A stretch of DNA of 64,000 nt. It comes from Phymorhynchus buccinoides. Its lineage: Eukaryota; Mollusca; Gastropoda; Neogastropoda; Raphitomidae. Both the position numbers and the translations under genes were made by a program. The stretch lies in the NCBI GenBank assembly GCA_017654935.2, contig CM065691.1, positions 30,165,654 through 30,229,653 of the forward strand. The letters run 5' to 3'. The notes under the pieces were generated by a model, which made no database searches, was not told the DNA's origin, and saw nothing but the letters and a program-made list of their open reading frames with translations. This document shows, piece after piece, positions 9,492-20,955 of this stretch (positions are counted from its first letter, which is position 1; each line of letters starts with the position of its first letter).

Positions 9492-10736
9492 CATGGTCCA
9501 TGAGCACATCACAGCCCATGTCTGACAACACTTCTGGGTCACTGCTGTCTCTGAACACAAGTCACGAGTGCTATCTTTGTTCTGCTGCCTTTGTGCTGGT
9601 CAGCAGTTTGGAACTCCATCTGGCGTCAGTTCATGGAGAGAAACTGCACATGGTGTTACCTGGACCCTCCACACCTGACAGATGTGATGCTGGTAACTAC
9701 AACAAAACTGACTTAGATAAGGAGGTAGATAACCGTGGCAACAGACAAACAAAAACAGAAAAGAAGGTTGGTGATAGCAATGTTGGTGACAAAACTGAAA
9801 AGAAAAGGAGACAGCATATGGCTGGTGTCTGTAGAAAGTCTTTTTCTAAATCCTTTGTTCTGAAGAGGCACAAATTGATTCATGGTGGTAAGCCATTTGT
9901 GTGTGATGTGTGTAGTAAGAGTTTTACTGGAGCTGCTAGTTTGGCAACACACATGAGAACCCACACAGGGGAGAGGCCTTACCAGTGTCCACACTGTGAC
10001 AGTCGTTTTAAGCAGTCCAGTCATTTAAATGGCCACATAAAGTCAGTTCATGAAGGGGCCAGACCCCATGTCTGTGATGTCTGTGCTAAGTCTTTCTCTT
10101 CACTTGGAGGCCTGAAGTCACACTTATTGCTTCATAGTGGCATTAGCCCTTTTGTGTGTGATACATGCAACAAGAGCTTTTCTAATGCCTGTCATTTGAA
10201 GGCACATAAGCTGATACACACTGGCTGTAAACCTTTTGTGTGTGAGGTGTGTGGTAAGGGATTTTCTCAGGCAGGTAGTCTGACAATACACAAAAGAATC
10301 CACACAGGGGAGAGGCCTTACAAGTGTCCACACTGTGACAGTGATTTTAAAGGAGAAAGGTCATTTACAGCTCCACATAAAGTCAGTTCATGAAGGTGCC
10401 AGACCCCATGTCTGTGATGTCTGTGGGGCAGCTTTCTCTGACGCTAGCAATTTAAAAGCGCACAAGAGAAGGCACACAGGTGAAAAACCTTATATGTGTT
10501 CAGACTGTGGGAAATGTTTTACCCAGTCTAGTTCTCTGGCACAACATCGTCTGATTCATACTGGAGTAAAACCTCACAAGTGTTCATACTGCGGGAAAGG
10601 TTTCACCAGGTCCAGTTATCTGACAGAACATCTTCTGACCCACACTGGTGAAAAACCTCACAGCTGTCCTCACTGTCCTGCTGCTTTCAGACACTCGAGA
10701 GATTTGAAGAAACATGTTCAGAGAAAGCACCAGTAA
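9492..10736 (+). CDS. C2H2 zinc-finger exon, ~12 fingers, one frameshift
   Basis: Encodes a probable DNA-binding transcription factor. The open frame from ATG 9500 contains finger 1 (C24, C27, H40, H45), a lysine-rich spacer, a degenerate finger 2 that has lost its first Cys (about residues 108-128), and fingers 3-7 with TGERPY/TGCKPF-type linkers. In finger 8 the frame shifts at TTTTAAAGG (10345-10353). The second frame then completes finger 8 with regular C-x12-H spacing and adds fingers 9-12, ending in KHVQRKHQ at 10736. The unused frame stops at 10393. The right-arm copy has AA instead of AAA at this site, so the extra A is probably a sequencing or consensus error. Acceptors are cacag (9477-9478) or aaccag (9490-9491); only the second joins exon B in phase. 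An internal start at 9500 is also possible. Confidence 0.8.
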
Positions 10737-11155
10737 TATGGTAAACTGCAGTAGCACACACTGTGTTCTCCAAGAAATTGCATATAGTTTGTAGAAATTG
10801 TGATTTTACAGGAGCTGAAGCGAGCAAAAAAATCTTTCAGGGAAAATACATAAATGGTGTATTACTAAACTCTAATGTGTGTTGAATGGATAGTGAGCAC
10901 AGTGAGCACGTTTACTGGTAAATATCAGTAAAACACCGATTCCAAAACCAAAATACTGAAAAATGTTTGACCTGTCAGTCCCAGGGACTGATAATTTTTT
11001 GCTAGGAGTAGGACTGATAATTTATTTTAACGGGGGCTTTGATATTGTGTTTTTTACTGGCTTTATTTCCTTGGGACTGGTTTTGGCACCGGTTGTTGGG
11101 GGTAGTCGTTGATGGGACTGGTTTTCAAAATTCCTAGCGCGATCACTGGAGCAGA
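10737..11155. other. downstream of zinc-finger exon, no gene
   Basis: Probable 3' UTR and flank. I see no clear AATAAA signal or further coding sequence. Confidence 0.5.
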
Positions 11156-11167
11156 ATAACATTCTTT

Positions 11168-12021
11168 TATTTTTTTATTTTTTTTTGTTGCTGTCCCATC
11201 TTCTGGGCTGTACAGTGGCGTTGCTCCCACGCTGCTCGTTCCGAATCCCAATTCGCAGCTACACCCGGGTTTGTTCAAGTCGCAGAAACCGAGACCAGCA
11301 GTCCAAGGGGAGCGAATCTATGTTAGGCCGTCAGGAGGCAACCAACCGAGGAGACACTGCACTTCTGCTGAGTCACTTCGGTGGAGTTCAGTGGAGCCTG
11401 TTCAGGACACCACCTACTAAGCCCCCTACTGACGACACTATTCTCTTAGTCGCGGAGCCAGCGTGAGTGAGGTCCTCCTCCGAGGGCGCCACCACGACCG
11501 TCCACCGACAGCTCCCCAGAACACACTGATCCCCATGACTTTGACCCGAATGCACCAAGGCATAGACTGGATTGGAAACCGAAACTGAGGTCACCATGAG
11601 AGCAGGGCATGCAAAGCCACAGAATTTGAGACATTTTTTAATTTTATGATTGATGGAAAATGAGGCCGATGATAATGATGATGATGATGCTATGGAGTTC
11701 CGTATTGGTCTGAGACTGCATGGCAGGGCTGTATTCTACGCTTCCTTTCATAATGATATCCCGGCGTTAACCAGGCCCGAGAACTACAGACACCTGCAGT
11801 GTTGGTCTTGCAATTAGAGCAACACTCTCAGAATCGCATCCGTTAAGCGGATGAAACTCGACTGTGTGGTTTCAGTCTTCCCATTGAGCCCATAGCCACT
11901 CACTCTGGGTAGGAGTCGGTCCAGGACCGAAAAAAAACCTCGCCTCTGATGGGATTCGAACCCAAGACCTCCCAGCCAGTAGTCCGCGACGCTAACCACT
12001 ACACCACGGCGGCTGGTCAGG
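11168..12021 (-). mobile_element. long tRNA-derived SINE with 12-bp target duplication
   Basis: Read on the - strand, the element begins at about 12020 with a tRNA-like head. It has an A box GTGGTGTAGTGGTTAGCGTC and a B box GGGTTCGAATCCC, i.e. an internal RNA polymerase III promoter. A body of about 750 bp follows and the element ends in an A-rich tail (seen as T-rich at 11168-11189). It is flanked by identical ATAACATTCTTT at 11156-11167 and 12022-12033, a classical LINE-mediated target duplication. A second copy is at 58740-59516 and a mirrored one at about 34930-35775. The length is unusual for a SINE. Confidence 0.85.
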
Positions 12022-12033
12022 ATAACATTCTTT

Positions 12034-13010
12034 GTAAGAGATGGTGGGTTCTTCTCATTCCCTCGCTGTTGTTGCTTCTGTTGGGTTGGTTTGTGTGTTG
12101 TTGTTTTTCATTTATTGACAAGTAATAGTAGTAGTAGTAATTAGGGCTAGAAGTGGGCCTCGTAGCCCTTTTACGCCATTTCTCGTTTGTGACTTTGATT
12201 TGTTTCAAGGTGGCATGCTTTCTACAGCTAAAACTATAAAATTTAACAAAATTATGAAATGGACTTTTCCTCTCCTTTTTTTTTTATATTCATCAAAACT
12301 ATTATAAAAATTTGACATAATTGCGTCTTTGCCCAGAAGATTTTTGAATATATTTATGTTAGGTGCAGCCTTAATGTTGACAAGTTATTCCAGTATTGGA
12401 CAGCTCGGTTAGAAAAGAAAAACTTGCGGATGTTAGTAACTGATCGTCTTAAAAATAACTTCTCTGTACTATTCCGTGTCATGTTTGTGATACTTTTAAC
12501 AAAAAGGTTGTTAAAGTCAATGTCATCAATATTATTCATTATTTTATATACTTGTATCAGATCTCCCCTGACTCTTCTTCCCTTCAGAGAAGGTAATCCC
12601 AGGAATTTTAGTCTTTCACTATAAGTTTTGTTTTTACATGCTTTGATCAATTTTGTTGCTCTTCTTTGCACTTTCTCTATAGCCATTGATTGCCTTTTAA
12701 AGATTGGGCACCAAACTGAGTTGGCATATTCCAAGAGTGGTCTTACCATAGCTTTATAAAGTTTAACAAATACATCTTTATTTAGGAACTCAAATGATCT
12801 TTTAATAAGCCCCATCACTTGATTTGCTTTATTAACAATTTTTTGAATATGTATGTCAAAATTTAAGGACAGGTCAAATATTACACCCAAATCTTTTTCC
12901 TCATTGCATACTTCAATTTTGTGCGTGTCATTTATTGTCATGAAATACTCATACTTGGGATTCTTTTTTCCTATGTGCGTTATTTTGCATTTCAAGTAAA
13001 AGTTTGTTAT
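12034..13010 (-). mobile_element. 5'-truncated non-LTR retrotransposon, RT C-terminal part
   Basis: On the - strand an open frame of 213 codons (12995-12354) begins within the reverse transcriptase at the KCKITHIGKKNPKYEYF motif. It continues through the thumb region (DLGVIFDLSLNFDIHIQK, RPLLEYANSVWCPIFK, IEKVQRRATKLI) to the C-terminus. The catalytic palm, with the [FY]xDD motif, is absent because the copy is 5'-truncated. The pattern fits CR1/jockey-type LINEs. The 3' UTR runs to about 12034, where the SINE has inserted. The mirror copy near 33960-34640 has many indels. Confidence 0.8.
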
Positions 13011-13083
13011 GGTTTAACTGTTTAGTGGCCAATGTTGTTGTGTTTTTTGCTTTTAGTTTTAGAATAAGTTTATATCAAAGTTT

Positions 13084-13690
13084 CAAATCAAGCATACTAT
13101 TATTATTGTGTTTTTAATCTGTGTGTATATATAATTAAATGTGAAGTTAGCATACTATGATTATTGTGTTTTTAATCTGTGTGTATATATAATTAAATGT
13201 GAAGTTAGCATACTATGATTATTGTGTTTTTAATCTGTGTGTATATAATTTATTAAATGTGAAGTTAGCATACTATTATTATTGTGTTTTTAATCTGTGT
13301 GTATATATAATTAAATGTGAAGTTAGCATACTATTATTATTGTGTTTTTAATCTGTGTGTATATATAATTAAATGTGAAGTTAGCATATTACTATTATTG
13401 TGTTTTTAATCTGTGTGTATATATAATTAAATGTGAAGTTAGCATATTACTATTATTATGTTTTTAATCTGTGTATATATGTAATTAAATGTGAAGTTAG
13501 CATACTATTATTGTGTTTTTGATCTGTGTGTGTGTATGTGATTAAATCAAATGTGAAGTTAGCATGCTATTATTGTGGTTTTGATCTGTGTGTGTGTATA
13601 TATGATCTGATCAAATGTGAAATTAGCATACTATTATTGTGTTTTTGATCTGTGTGTGTATGTGTGTGATTAAATGTGAAATTAGTACAG
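13084..13690 (+). repeat. ~60-bp minisatellite, about ten units
   Basis: Tandem units built around GTGTTTTTAATCTGTGTGTA, TATATAATTAAATGTGAAG and TTAGCATACTATTATT. Units diverge toward the right end, where GATCTGTGTGTGTGTA variants appear. Mirrored near 33300-33870 with dense small indels. Confidence 0.95.
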
Positions 13691-14212
13691 ACAAGCCCCT
13701 ATTTTACGACCCTCTGTTAAGCGACCACCTCTCATTTGAGACCGGATTTGTTGGCACGGATGCATTTTACTATGTAAACGACTTCCTCTAAAACGCGACT
13801 TACGACCGCCATTTTGTTGGTTTTTACGACCGTTGTTGGCGTCTGCATAGACTTCGAGCAAAGGGAAACAACCACGGTCAAGGGCCTGAAAGCGGAGTTG
13901 CTTCCCTTGTTGTAGAAAAGATGGCGGAAAGCGTAGGAAAAGCAAAACCACTGACTTTGGACGAGAGTGGAGGTGATTAACAGAAGTCGGCGAAGTGAAA
14001 CTGTAATACATCGATTGCACAATCCTATGGAGTTGGAAAGACCCAAATCCAGTTTTAATATGTCATTGTATGTGTGCATGAAGAAGAGAGTATGAACTGT
14101 GCTGAACTTTTTCTTTCTACGGCTGCCAGTGAAAACCTCCGTCATACGACCCCTCCAATTTACGACCGATTTTTCAGGACATTTTGGAAGTCTTAAAATA
14201 GAGGTTTGTCTG
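13688..14212. mobile_element. TA-flanked TIR element (pogo/Tc1-type), 525 bp
   Basis: Starts CAGACAAGCCCCTATTTTA, ends TAAAATAGAGGTTTGTCTG and is flanked by TA on both sides. The inner sequence contains GACCG-rich blocks but no intact transposase frame. The TIR sequence is related to the shorter CAGTGGAACCTC elements at 4122, 5263 and 5988. Confidence 0.75.
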
Positions 14213-14617
14213 TATACTTAAAAAAAGAAGAAGTTTCAAACCAAATTCTGTTCTTATGTTACTTTAATTAATCAAGGTAGGTTTTCCAAGTGTGCCCCCC
14301 AAAAAAAATAAAAAAATAAAAAAATTGGATAGGTGGTACACTTGCGGCGATGCGCTCTCCGGGGGAGCAGCCCGAATTTCACAGAGATAAGTCTCTGTGA
14401 CTAGAATATACCAAATACAAGTTGATTTTATGAAACAAACCCTTGTCACATCAAGGTGTCAAAGGTTCATTTTGAAAGCCTAGATACGGGGAGGGTGGAA
14501 GATAGAGATAGAGATAGAGAGAGAAATGACCCTATGGAGATTTGAACTTGTGACTCCACAATCCCCAGGATCATGAGTTCAACTGAGCTAGTCAGGTCCC
14601 CCATTTCAGTGCTGATA

Positions 14618-15473
14618 CAGTCGAACCTCTATTTCAAGACTTCCCAAAAGTCAGAAAAAAAAAGGTCTTTAATTGGAGGGGGTCTTATGACGGAGGTTAT
14701 TTTTATAGGAAGAGTTCAATATCTGTTTTAAAAAAATCAGAATGAATGAAAAATGGTGTTTTACGTCCTCTCGGTCTGGAACAGACACATATGGGACATT
14801 TGTAGATACAAAGATGGTGGAAACAATACTGGAGGCAATGCCCGGAGGCAGTGCAACACCAGTAAAGTCCAGATTTTTTAACAATGCAGATAGGTGTAGC
14901 AGTAACCACGCCTCGGCTATGGTGCCGCCACAATCTAGAGTACTATAGATTGTATAAAAAAAAATGAGCGAGCGAGCGAAAATGGTGTTTTACGTCCTCT
15001 TGGTCTGAATCAGACACATATGGGACATTTGTAAATACAAATATGGTGGGAACAATACTGGAGGCAATGCCCGGAGGCAGTACGAAGCCAGTAAAGTCCC
15101 GATTTTTTATTAATACAGATAGCTGTAAAAGCTTTGAAAAAAATATATTAAAAAAATCAGGCGACGAGGCGAAAATGGAGTTTTACGTCCTCTTGGTCTG
15201 AATCAGACACATATGGGACATTTGTAAATACAAATATGGTGGGAACAATACTGAAGGCAATGCCCGGATGCAGTACGAAACCAGTAAAGTCCCGATTTTT
15301 TTATTAATACAGATAGCTGTAGCGGTGACCACGCCTCGGTTAAACCTCATCGGCTATGGCACCGCCACAAGTTAGTATAATCATATAAAAAATAAAAAAT
15401 AAAAAAATATAAAAATCAGTCTTAAATGAAAGGAAGTCTTTTAACGGATGGTCTTATAATAGAGGTTTGACTG
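14618..15473. mobile_element. composite TA-flanked TIR element with three internal repeats
   Basis: TIRs are CAGTCGAACCTCTATTTCAA and TTATAATAGAGGTTTGACTG, flanked by TA (14616-14617, 15474-15475). Inside are three head-to-tail copies of a unit of about 200 bp (from about 14750, 14986 and 15175) beginning TTTTACGTCCTCT and containing CAGACACATATGGGACATTT. The same unit occurs alone at about 16318-16545, 20652-20790 and 48385-48500, so it is a separately dispersed repeat. Non-coding. Confidence 0.75.
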
Positions 15474-15608
15474 TACTGATAGACACAAAAAAATCATTAT
15501 TTTTGCTATAGGGAATGGTGTGTGATATGGCAGTTCTGCCCTGCAAGTAACAGTGATGGTGTAGAAAAAGACAGTTGGTGGACAGGTGTGTGTAAACTGT
15601 ACAGAGGA

Positions 15609-16110
15609 GGAAATTGAACAAAGGGGGAGAACTCTTTTATTAATTAACTTCCCTCCACCAAAGTTGATTACGATAACAATCACCTAGCAATGAGTGGATC
15701 AGAGCCAAAGGGGAGCGAAGCAAAGCATCATCCTCAAAAAAGGATGTGCCAGGTTTGCCTTTATGACCCTTCACCCACACAGTACACATCAACATTGGTG
15801 GAGAGAATGATGCACACACAGGATGTGCCAGGTTCGCCTTTATGACCCTTCACCCACACAGTACACATCAACATTGGTGGAGAGAATGATGTACAATTAA
15901 AAAAAAGTACAAACAAATCAACATTTATTCAAGAGTGGCATAGCCTTCTGACCTTGTGAATATGTTACACATAAACAACACACAACACTGAACAAACTGG
16001 TAAGCCTCGAATGGAAGTTTGGTTCAACAAAGAGTGAAATAGTGAGGCTAAGAGAGGAGATAACGAAATTGAACAAAGTGGGCGTTAATTAATAAGAGAG
16101 TTCTCCCCCT
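15609..16110. mobile_element. TIR element related to the palindrome at 6998
   Basis: Ends read GAAATTGAACAAAGGGGGAG and, inverted at 16060-16115, AACGAAATTGAACAAAG. The left part shares CTCCACCAAAGTTGATTACG with the 7-kb element. The interior has a tandem duplication of about 77 bp (15744-15890). The right-arm counterpart (about 31100-31420) lacks the inverted right end. Confidence 0.55.
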
Positions 16111-16221
16111 TTACTCATTGTACAAAGGGATTGATGGACAGGAATTTTCCCTCCTGTTCCTCCCATTTCTGAGAGTGGAGACAATGTAGAGTACAACTTT
16201 ATTCTCTTCTTTTTTCTTTTC

Positions 16222-16621
16222 TTAACTCCTTCAGTGCCGCCTATTAGCTGTGCATGCGCCGCCAGTTTGCCACACCATTTTTTAATGCGGTAAAATCGCT
16301 ACTTAGCACCAACGTAAATAAACGATGGCGGCAAGTGGTGACTACACTTGTGGCGGTGCCATAGTCGATGAGGTTTAACCGAGGCGTGGTCACCGCTACA
16401 GCTATCTGTATTAATTTTTTTAAATCGGGACTTTACTAGTTTCGTACTGCCTCCGGGCATTGCCTCCAGTATTGTTCCAACCATATTTGCATTTACAAAT
16501 GTCCCATATGTGTCTGATTCAGACCAAGAGGACGTAAAACTCAATTTTCTCTCTCACGATGGCGGCAAGTACTGAGGCATTATAGAGGACGTATATACGT
16601 TGTAAGCACCGAAGAGGTTAA
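16222..16621. mobile_element. TTAA-flanked TIR element with nested repeat unit
   Basis: Begins TTAACTCCTTCAGTGCCGCC and ends in TAAGCACCGAAGAGGTTAA, an imperfect inverted repeat with TTAA at both ends. This is compatible with a second piggyBac-like family. It contains a minus-strand copy of the ACGTCCTC unit (16318-16545). Confidence 0.6.
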
Positions 16622-18149
16622 TTTATATATTTTGGGGTGGGGTTAAGCATGTGTGATGTTGCTTGATATTTAGATTGTTGAAAATCATCATTTTTCGTGG
16701 TTATTGTTTCCGTCTTATATGAATTAGTTGATCATGAAAACAACATGAACAATGGAAGTTTTAACGCATGCATTCACATACCATTGCATTAATTGAATTC
16801 AAGCATGCATCACACACACACACACGCGCGCGTGCGCGTGCATGCTGACACACATAAATAATGTTGCTTTGTAGTAAAGCTTTCTTACCTTAAGGCTTTG
16901 TATATATATGTTATACATCAATAATGAAAATACATTTTATGTGATCTTAATAAACTACCAAACATAATCAGCTGGCCTGTGTGTTTGCTGTTTGATGTTC
17001 ACTTTTGACCTTTGCTCTATGGGACAAGGGATCATGGGAGATGATGGGAAAAGTAAAAAGTGTAACGCCGAGCGGCTGCAAAGTCCCCTCGCAGCATCGC
17101 CGAGCTACTCCGAAATCGGAATGTGTCGGCTGTACACACAGCGGGGAGACCATTGAGAACTGAAAACAGGACGCATGCACGGACGGATGGACGGCCGGAA
17201 AGAAGTGGGACATATCGGGCCTGTGACACAAAGGGCCTAGGGCACAGCGGGCTTATCCCATGTTTAGCGACTCGGGAACTTATCTGCCGCTTGGCGATGC
17301 GCGTGTTGCTTTTTTTTATTTTTACTACACACTAATCATATGTGGATATATTATGTTCAATTTATAACACATATGATCATTGAAATCAAGAATGTCATTC
17401 GGACCCGTGATTTGAGCTGTGCATGCGCCGCCAGTTTGCCACACCATTTTTTAATGCGCACACGAGCGCACAAAACAATTCATGACAACTGTGTTATAGA
17501 CCATTCATCAAGAAATGTGAAAAAACTGCATTGAAATACATGCAAAACTTCGCGAGATATTAGCGATTATGTGTTTTGGGGTTTGAACCCCGTAACTGGC
17601 GCGACCTTGACCTTAATGTAAAACTAAATACATCAGTGGATAGCTTGCATCTTGGCAAACTAGTATACCAAATTTGATGATGATAGACTTAATAGTTTTT
17701 GAGAAAAACGGACGAATAGCCGGACGGACGGACCAGACAGAAACAATAGTTCCCGAACCTTCGGCTCGGGGACTAATAAAGAGTGTGAATAACTTCATCT
17801 CTTGATATGGTATGGACTGGTATGATAGGGTGTGGCATAGCATGATATGGTATGGTATGGTATTAATTTTCTTGTCGCAGAGACTCATTTCTGTCAACTT
17901 CGGGCTGCTCTGATGCATCAGGGAAGCTACTGGGTGGATTCTTAATTAAATGTTCACGAAGATCTCCAATGGCCAACCAATCCCTTCGGCTGCAGCACTA
18001 AACGTAAATGCAAATGCCATCTTTTTTATTGTCAGCTTTGTCTTCTATAGAGGACAAAGCTGTATCATGCGTTTCCATTACTGAAGAAAATCATTTACTG
18101 CTACTCAATCCAATTGCGTATGCGTGTGTGTGTGTGTGTACGTGCGTGT
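16622..18149. other. no gene; dispersed-repeat-like sequence
   Basis: No coding exon is recognised. There is a CA/CG microsatellite at 16808-16850. A segment with GACGGACGGACCAGACAG and a hairpin CCCGAACCTTCGGCTCGGGG lies near 17705-17772 and looks like the end of a dispersed repeat. A 44-bp patch at 17415-17458 is identical to 16246-16289. Confidence 0.5.
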
Positions 18150-18156
18150 GTGTACG

Positions 18157-19539
18157 AACGAACGAAATTTTATTTATACAGGGTAATGAGATAAGTATAC
18201 ATACTTTTTTACACCCAGCCCTGTGGTAAACGAAAATATCGAAATAAACAACAATTAAAAACAACAACATCCAATGAAAGAATATAATAAACGACAACCA
18301 TGAATATCATGTAAAAAGTGAAAATGTTGAGGGAGAGAGGGAGGGAGAGAGAGAAAGAGAGAGAGAGGGAGAGAGAGAGAGGGGGGGGAGAGATAAATAG
18401 AGGGATAGAGACAAACACAGAGAGAGAGAGATGCAAACAATCAAACATGTGTATGGGCATTTGTTACATTAATGTTCAAACAATTTAAAAATCAAATGTC
18501 AAAATATAATTCTTAAGATGTCTTCGAAAAGATGAATAACGTGATATTTCTTTTAAATTAGCAGGTAAAGAGTTCCATAAGGAACCTCCGGAATAATGCA
18601 GACTGGATTTGAATAACTCCAAGCGGGGTCTATTGAGAGAAATCTTGTGCACATGTCTTTTATCATTTAACGTGAATTTATTTCTTAATCTAGATGGTGC
18701 CATTCCGTTCATTATTTTGTGCATAAGTCTTCCTTTATTCAATTTTAGTCGATACTTAACTGGTAAAATATTATGGTTCTTAAAATCTTCTGATGTTAAG
18801 GAACTTGATTTCAATAGAACTAGTTTAAAGCCGCGATTATAAGAGCGGACAAGGGGTTTCAAAGTGTTGTCACTGGCACAGTCCCAGAGTGTCGAAGCAT
18901 AGTCAACTAGTGATTGAATGTGTGCACTGAAGAAGAGTTTCCTGGCTTCCTGATTTAGAAAGTGTTTTATTTTGGATAATTGGAAGACTTTTTTGGCGAT
19001 GTTTTTTGCTTAAATGAGTGATATGGTCCTGCCAGGATAAATTGTTATCAATGGTTAATCCTAAGACTTTGTGGGATTTTATTTCTTCGATTTCTTTATT
19101 ATTGGCATATAATTTTGGAGTAGGCGCATGTAGGTTTTGACGTTTCTGTCTGGTAGTTATCAGCATATGTTTTGTTTTTCCAGTATTTAGTGACATATGG
19201 TTAAAATGTGTCCAGGTTGTGAGTTTATCAATGTTTTCTTGTAAGTTTACATACAGGGTGTTTAAATTACGATCAGATGAATGGATTGTGGTATCATCTG
19301 CAAAAAGATCACTAAGGGATGAAAGGAAAATGGGCAAATCGTTTACATATAACGAAAAAAGGATAGGACCAAGGATAGAACCTTGTGGAACACCACTTTT
19401 TGAATAACGAAAGTCTGAAATTTTATTATCAATAGAAACACATTGTTGACGGGAGCTAAGGAATGATGACAGGAGTGCAATAGCATCGGTTGAAAAATTA
19501 TACACTGATAGTTTACGAAGAAGTAGAGCATGGTTTATC
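18157..19539 (-). mobile_element. recent 5'-truncated LINE insertion (RT palm to C-terminus)
   Basis: On the - strand the insertion opens directly inside the reverse transcriptase palm (INHALLLRKLSVYNFS). It then shows SGVPQGSILGPILF, the catalytic FADD box and the thumb region. A one-base shift in an A-run near 19005 separates this from the C-terminal part (VDYASTLWDCASDN ... SLWNSLPANLKEI), which ends near 18487. The 3' end has an AATAAA signal followed by a (TTCG)n tail. Both sides carry GTGTACG (18150-18156 and 19540-19546), a target duplication. The right arm lacks the insertion. Jockey/CR1-like by pattern. Confidence 0.85.
18331..18432 (+). repeat. (GA)n microsatellite within the LINE 3' UTR
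   Basis: GA-rich tract in the 3' UTR of the inserted element. Confidence 0.85.
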
Positions 19540-19707
19540 GTGTACGTGCAGGTAGGCGGGTGGGTGTTAAAGAAAACACTCTAAGTTGAAGCAATGATCT
19601 ATTTCGAAGTCCTATTAACCTTCTGATAAAATCAACCATGGACTAGCAATGTGAATGTGTGCCACAAGTTGAAAAAAATAGTCATTAAAATAGTTCTCCT
19701 TAAAATT

Positions 19708-19711
<4 letters not shown>

Positions 19712-19765
<54 letters not shown>

Positions 19766-19822
19766 GTATGTATCAAGGACAGATTGGAAGCCTAAAATCT
19801 TTGTCCTTGGAAAATAAAGTAA

Positions 19823-19885
<63 letters not shown>
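19712..19885 (+). repeat. two (CT)n arrays separated by ~65 bp
   Basis: CT arrays at about 19712-19763 and 19826-19883 flank a short unique segment that itself recurs around three GA arrays in the right arm (28040-28410), so array number and length differ between arms. Confidence 0.9.
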
Positions 19886-19887
<2 letters not shown>

Positions 19888-20955
19888 CACACACACACAA
19901 ACACACATAATACAATACAACAGAACACAACAAAAGGTACAATATTTCACACGCATACAAAAGAAAAACAAGAAATGGAGCATTTTTCTTTTTACAATTC
20001 TGTTTATTCTCACAAACAAAATGAATAATGATATAATTAAACCCCAAAAAATTGTATAATTAGAGGTAGAGAATTCTCCAACTGAAAGGCACATTACTCT
20101 ATCAAGGCCGCCTACAACACCCATTTGCCTAGTCCTGTATACGGGTACAAGCCTCATTCTTTCTATGGAATCAATGACATAATTGTATGCATGTCTTCAT
20201 ATACTGCAATGAATAAATAACAACCCAGCAAGTGGGCAGGAACAGCAAGAGCAGCAATATAACCAATCAGCCACGAAAAAAACTGAAACAGACTGCAACA
20301 TCACTGGAACATACAAACAAACAAAAACAAAAAACTACATGACAATCAGCCACAGTTTTGTCAAATAAACAGAAACCGGGGAAACCAAGTATACTGTTAA
20401 AAAACCAGTGACATGACAGTGCAGTAAAAATGATAGTTACAGCAAACGGTTTGAAATATAGAGGTTTTTTTCTTCTTTTTTAAAGCATCATATATAATAA
20501 ATGATAGTTACAGCAAACGGTTTGAAATATAGACGGTTTTTTCTTCTTTTTTAAAGCAACATATATAATAAAGTACATTCAACATTGTATATGGTAAGGT
20601 GGGACCCACCCCCCTTAAGCAAGAAATCCTTTTTCTCTTCTCTTTTGTGAAAATTCTGCTTAACGTCCTCCGGTCTGGAACAAGACACATATATGGGACA
20701 TTAGTAGATATAAAGATGGTGGGAACGATCCTGGAGGCAGTGCAACACCAGGAAAGTCCCGAATTTTGTTAACAATACAGATGTGTGAAGGTTTTTAATC
20801 TCTTCTCTTTTGAACCTACAGACATTTTGTATTAAATGTAAACGATAGAGGCCAGGGCAGCCACACTACAACATATCCTAATCCTAACCGTTTTAAAGAA
20901 TCCTTCGCACGCAAGAGGCAATAAAGGCAACAACAAGCCTTTTTGCCTCACTATA

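Noticed and set aside
11940..12020. A tRNA gene on the - strand (also at 59430-59516)
   Set aside because: The A and B boxes are those of a SINE head; the sequence continues into a repeated body and is flanked by a target duplication.
13084..13690. CRISPR-like array
   Set aside because: Units are directly adjacent without unique spacers and the window is eukaryotic. The same applies to 5686-6250 and 61093-61361.
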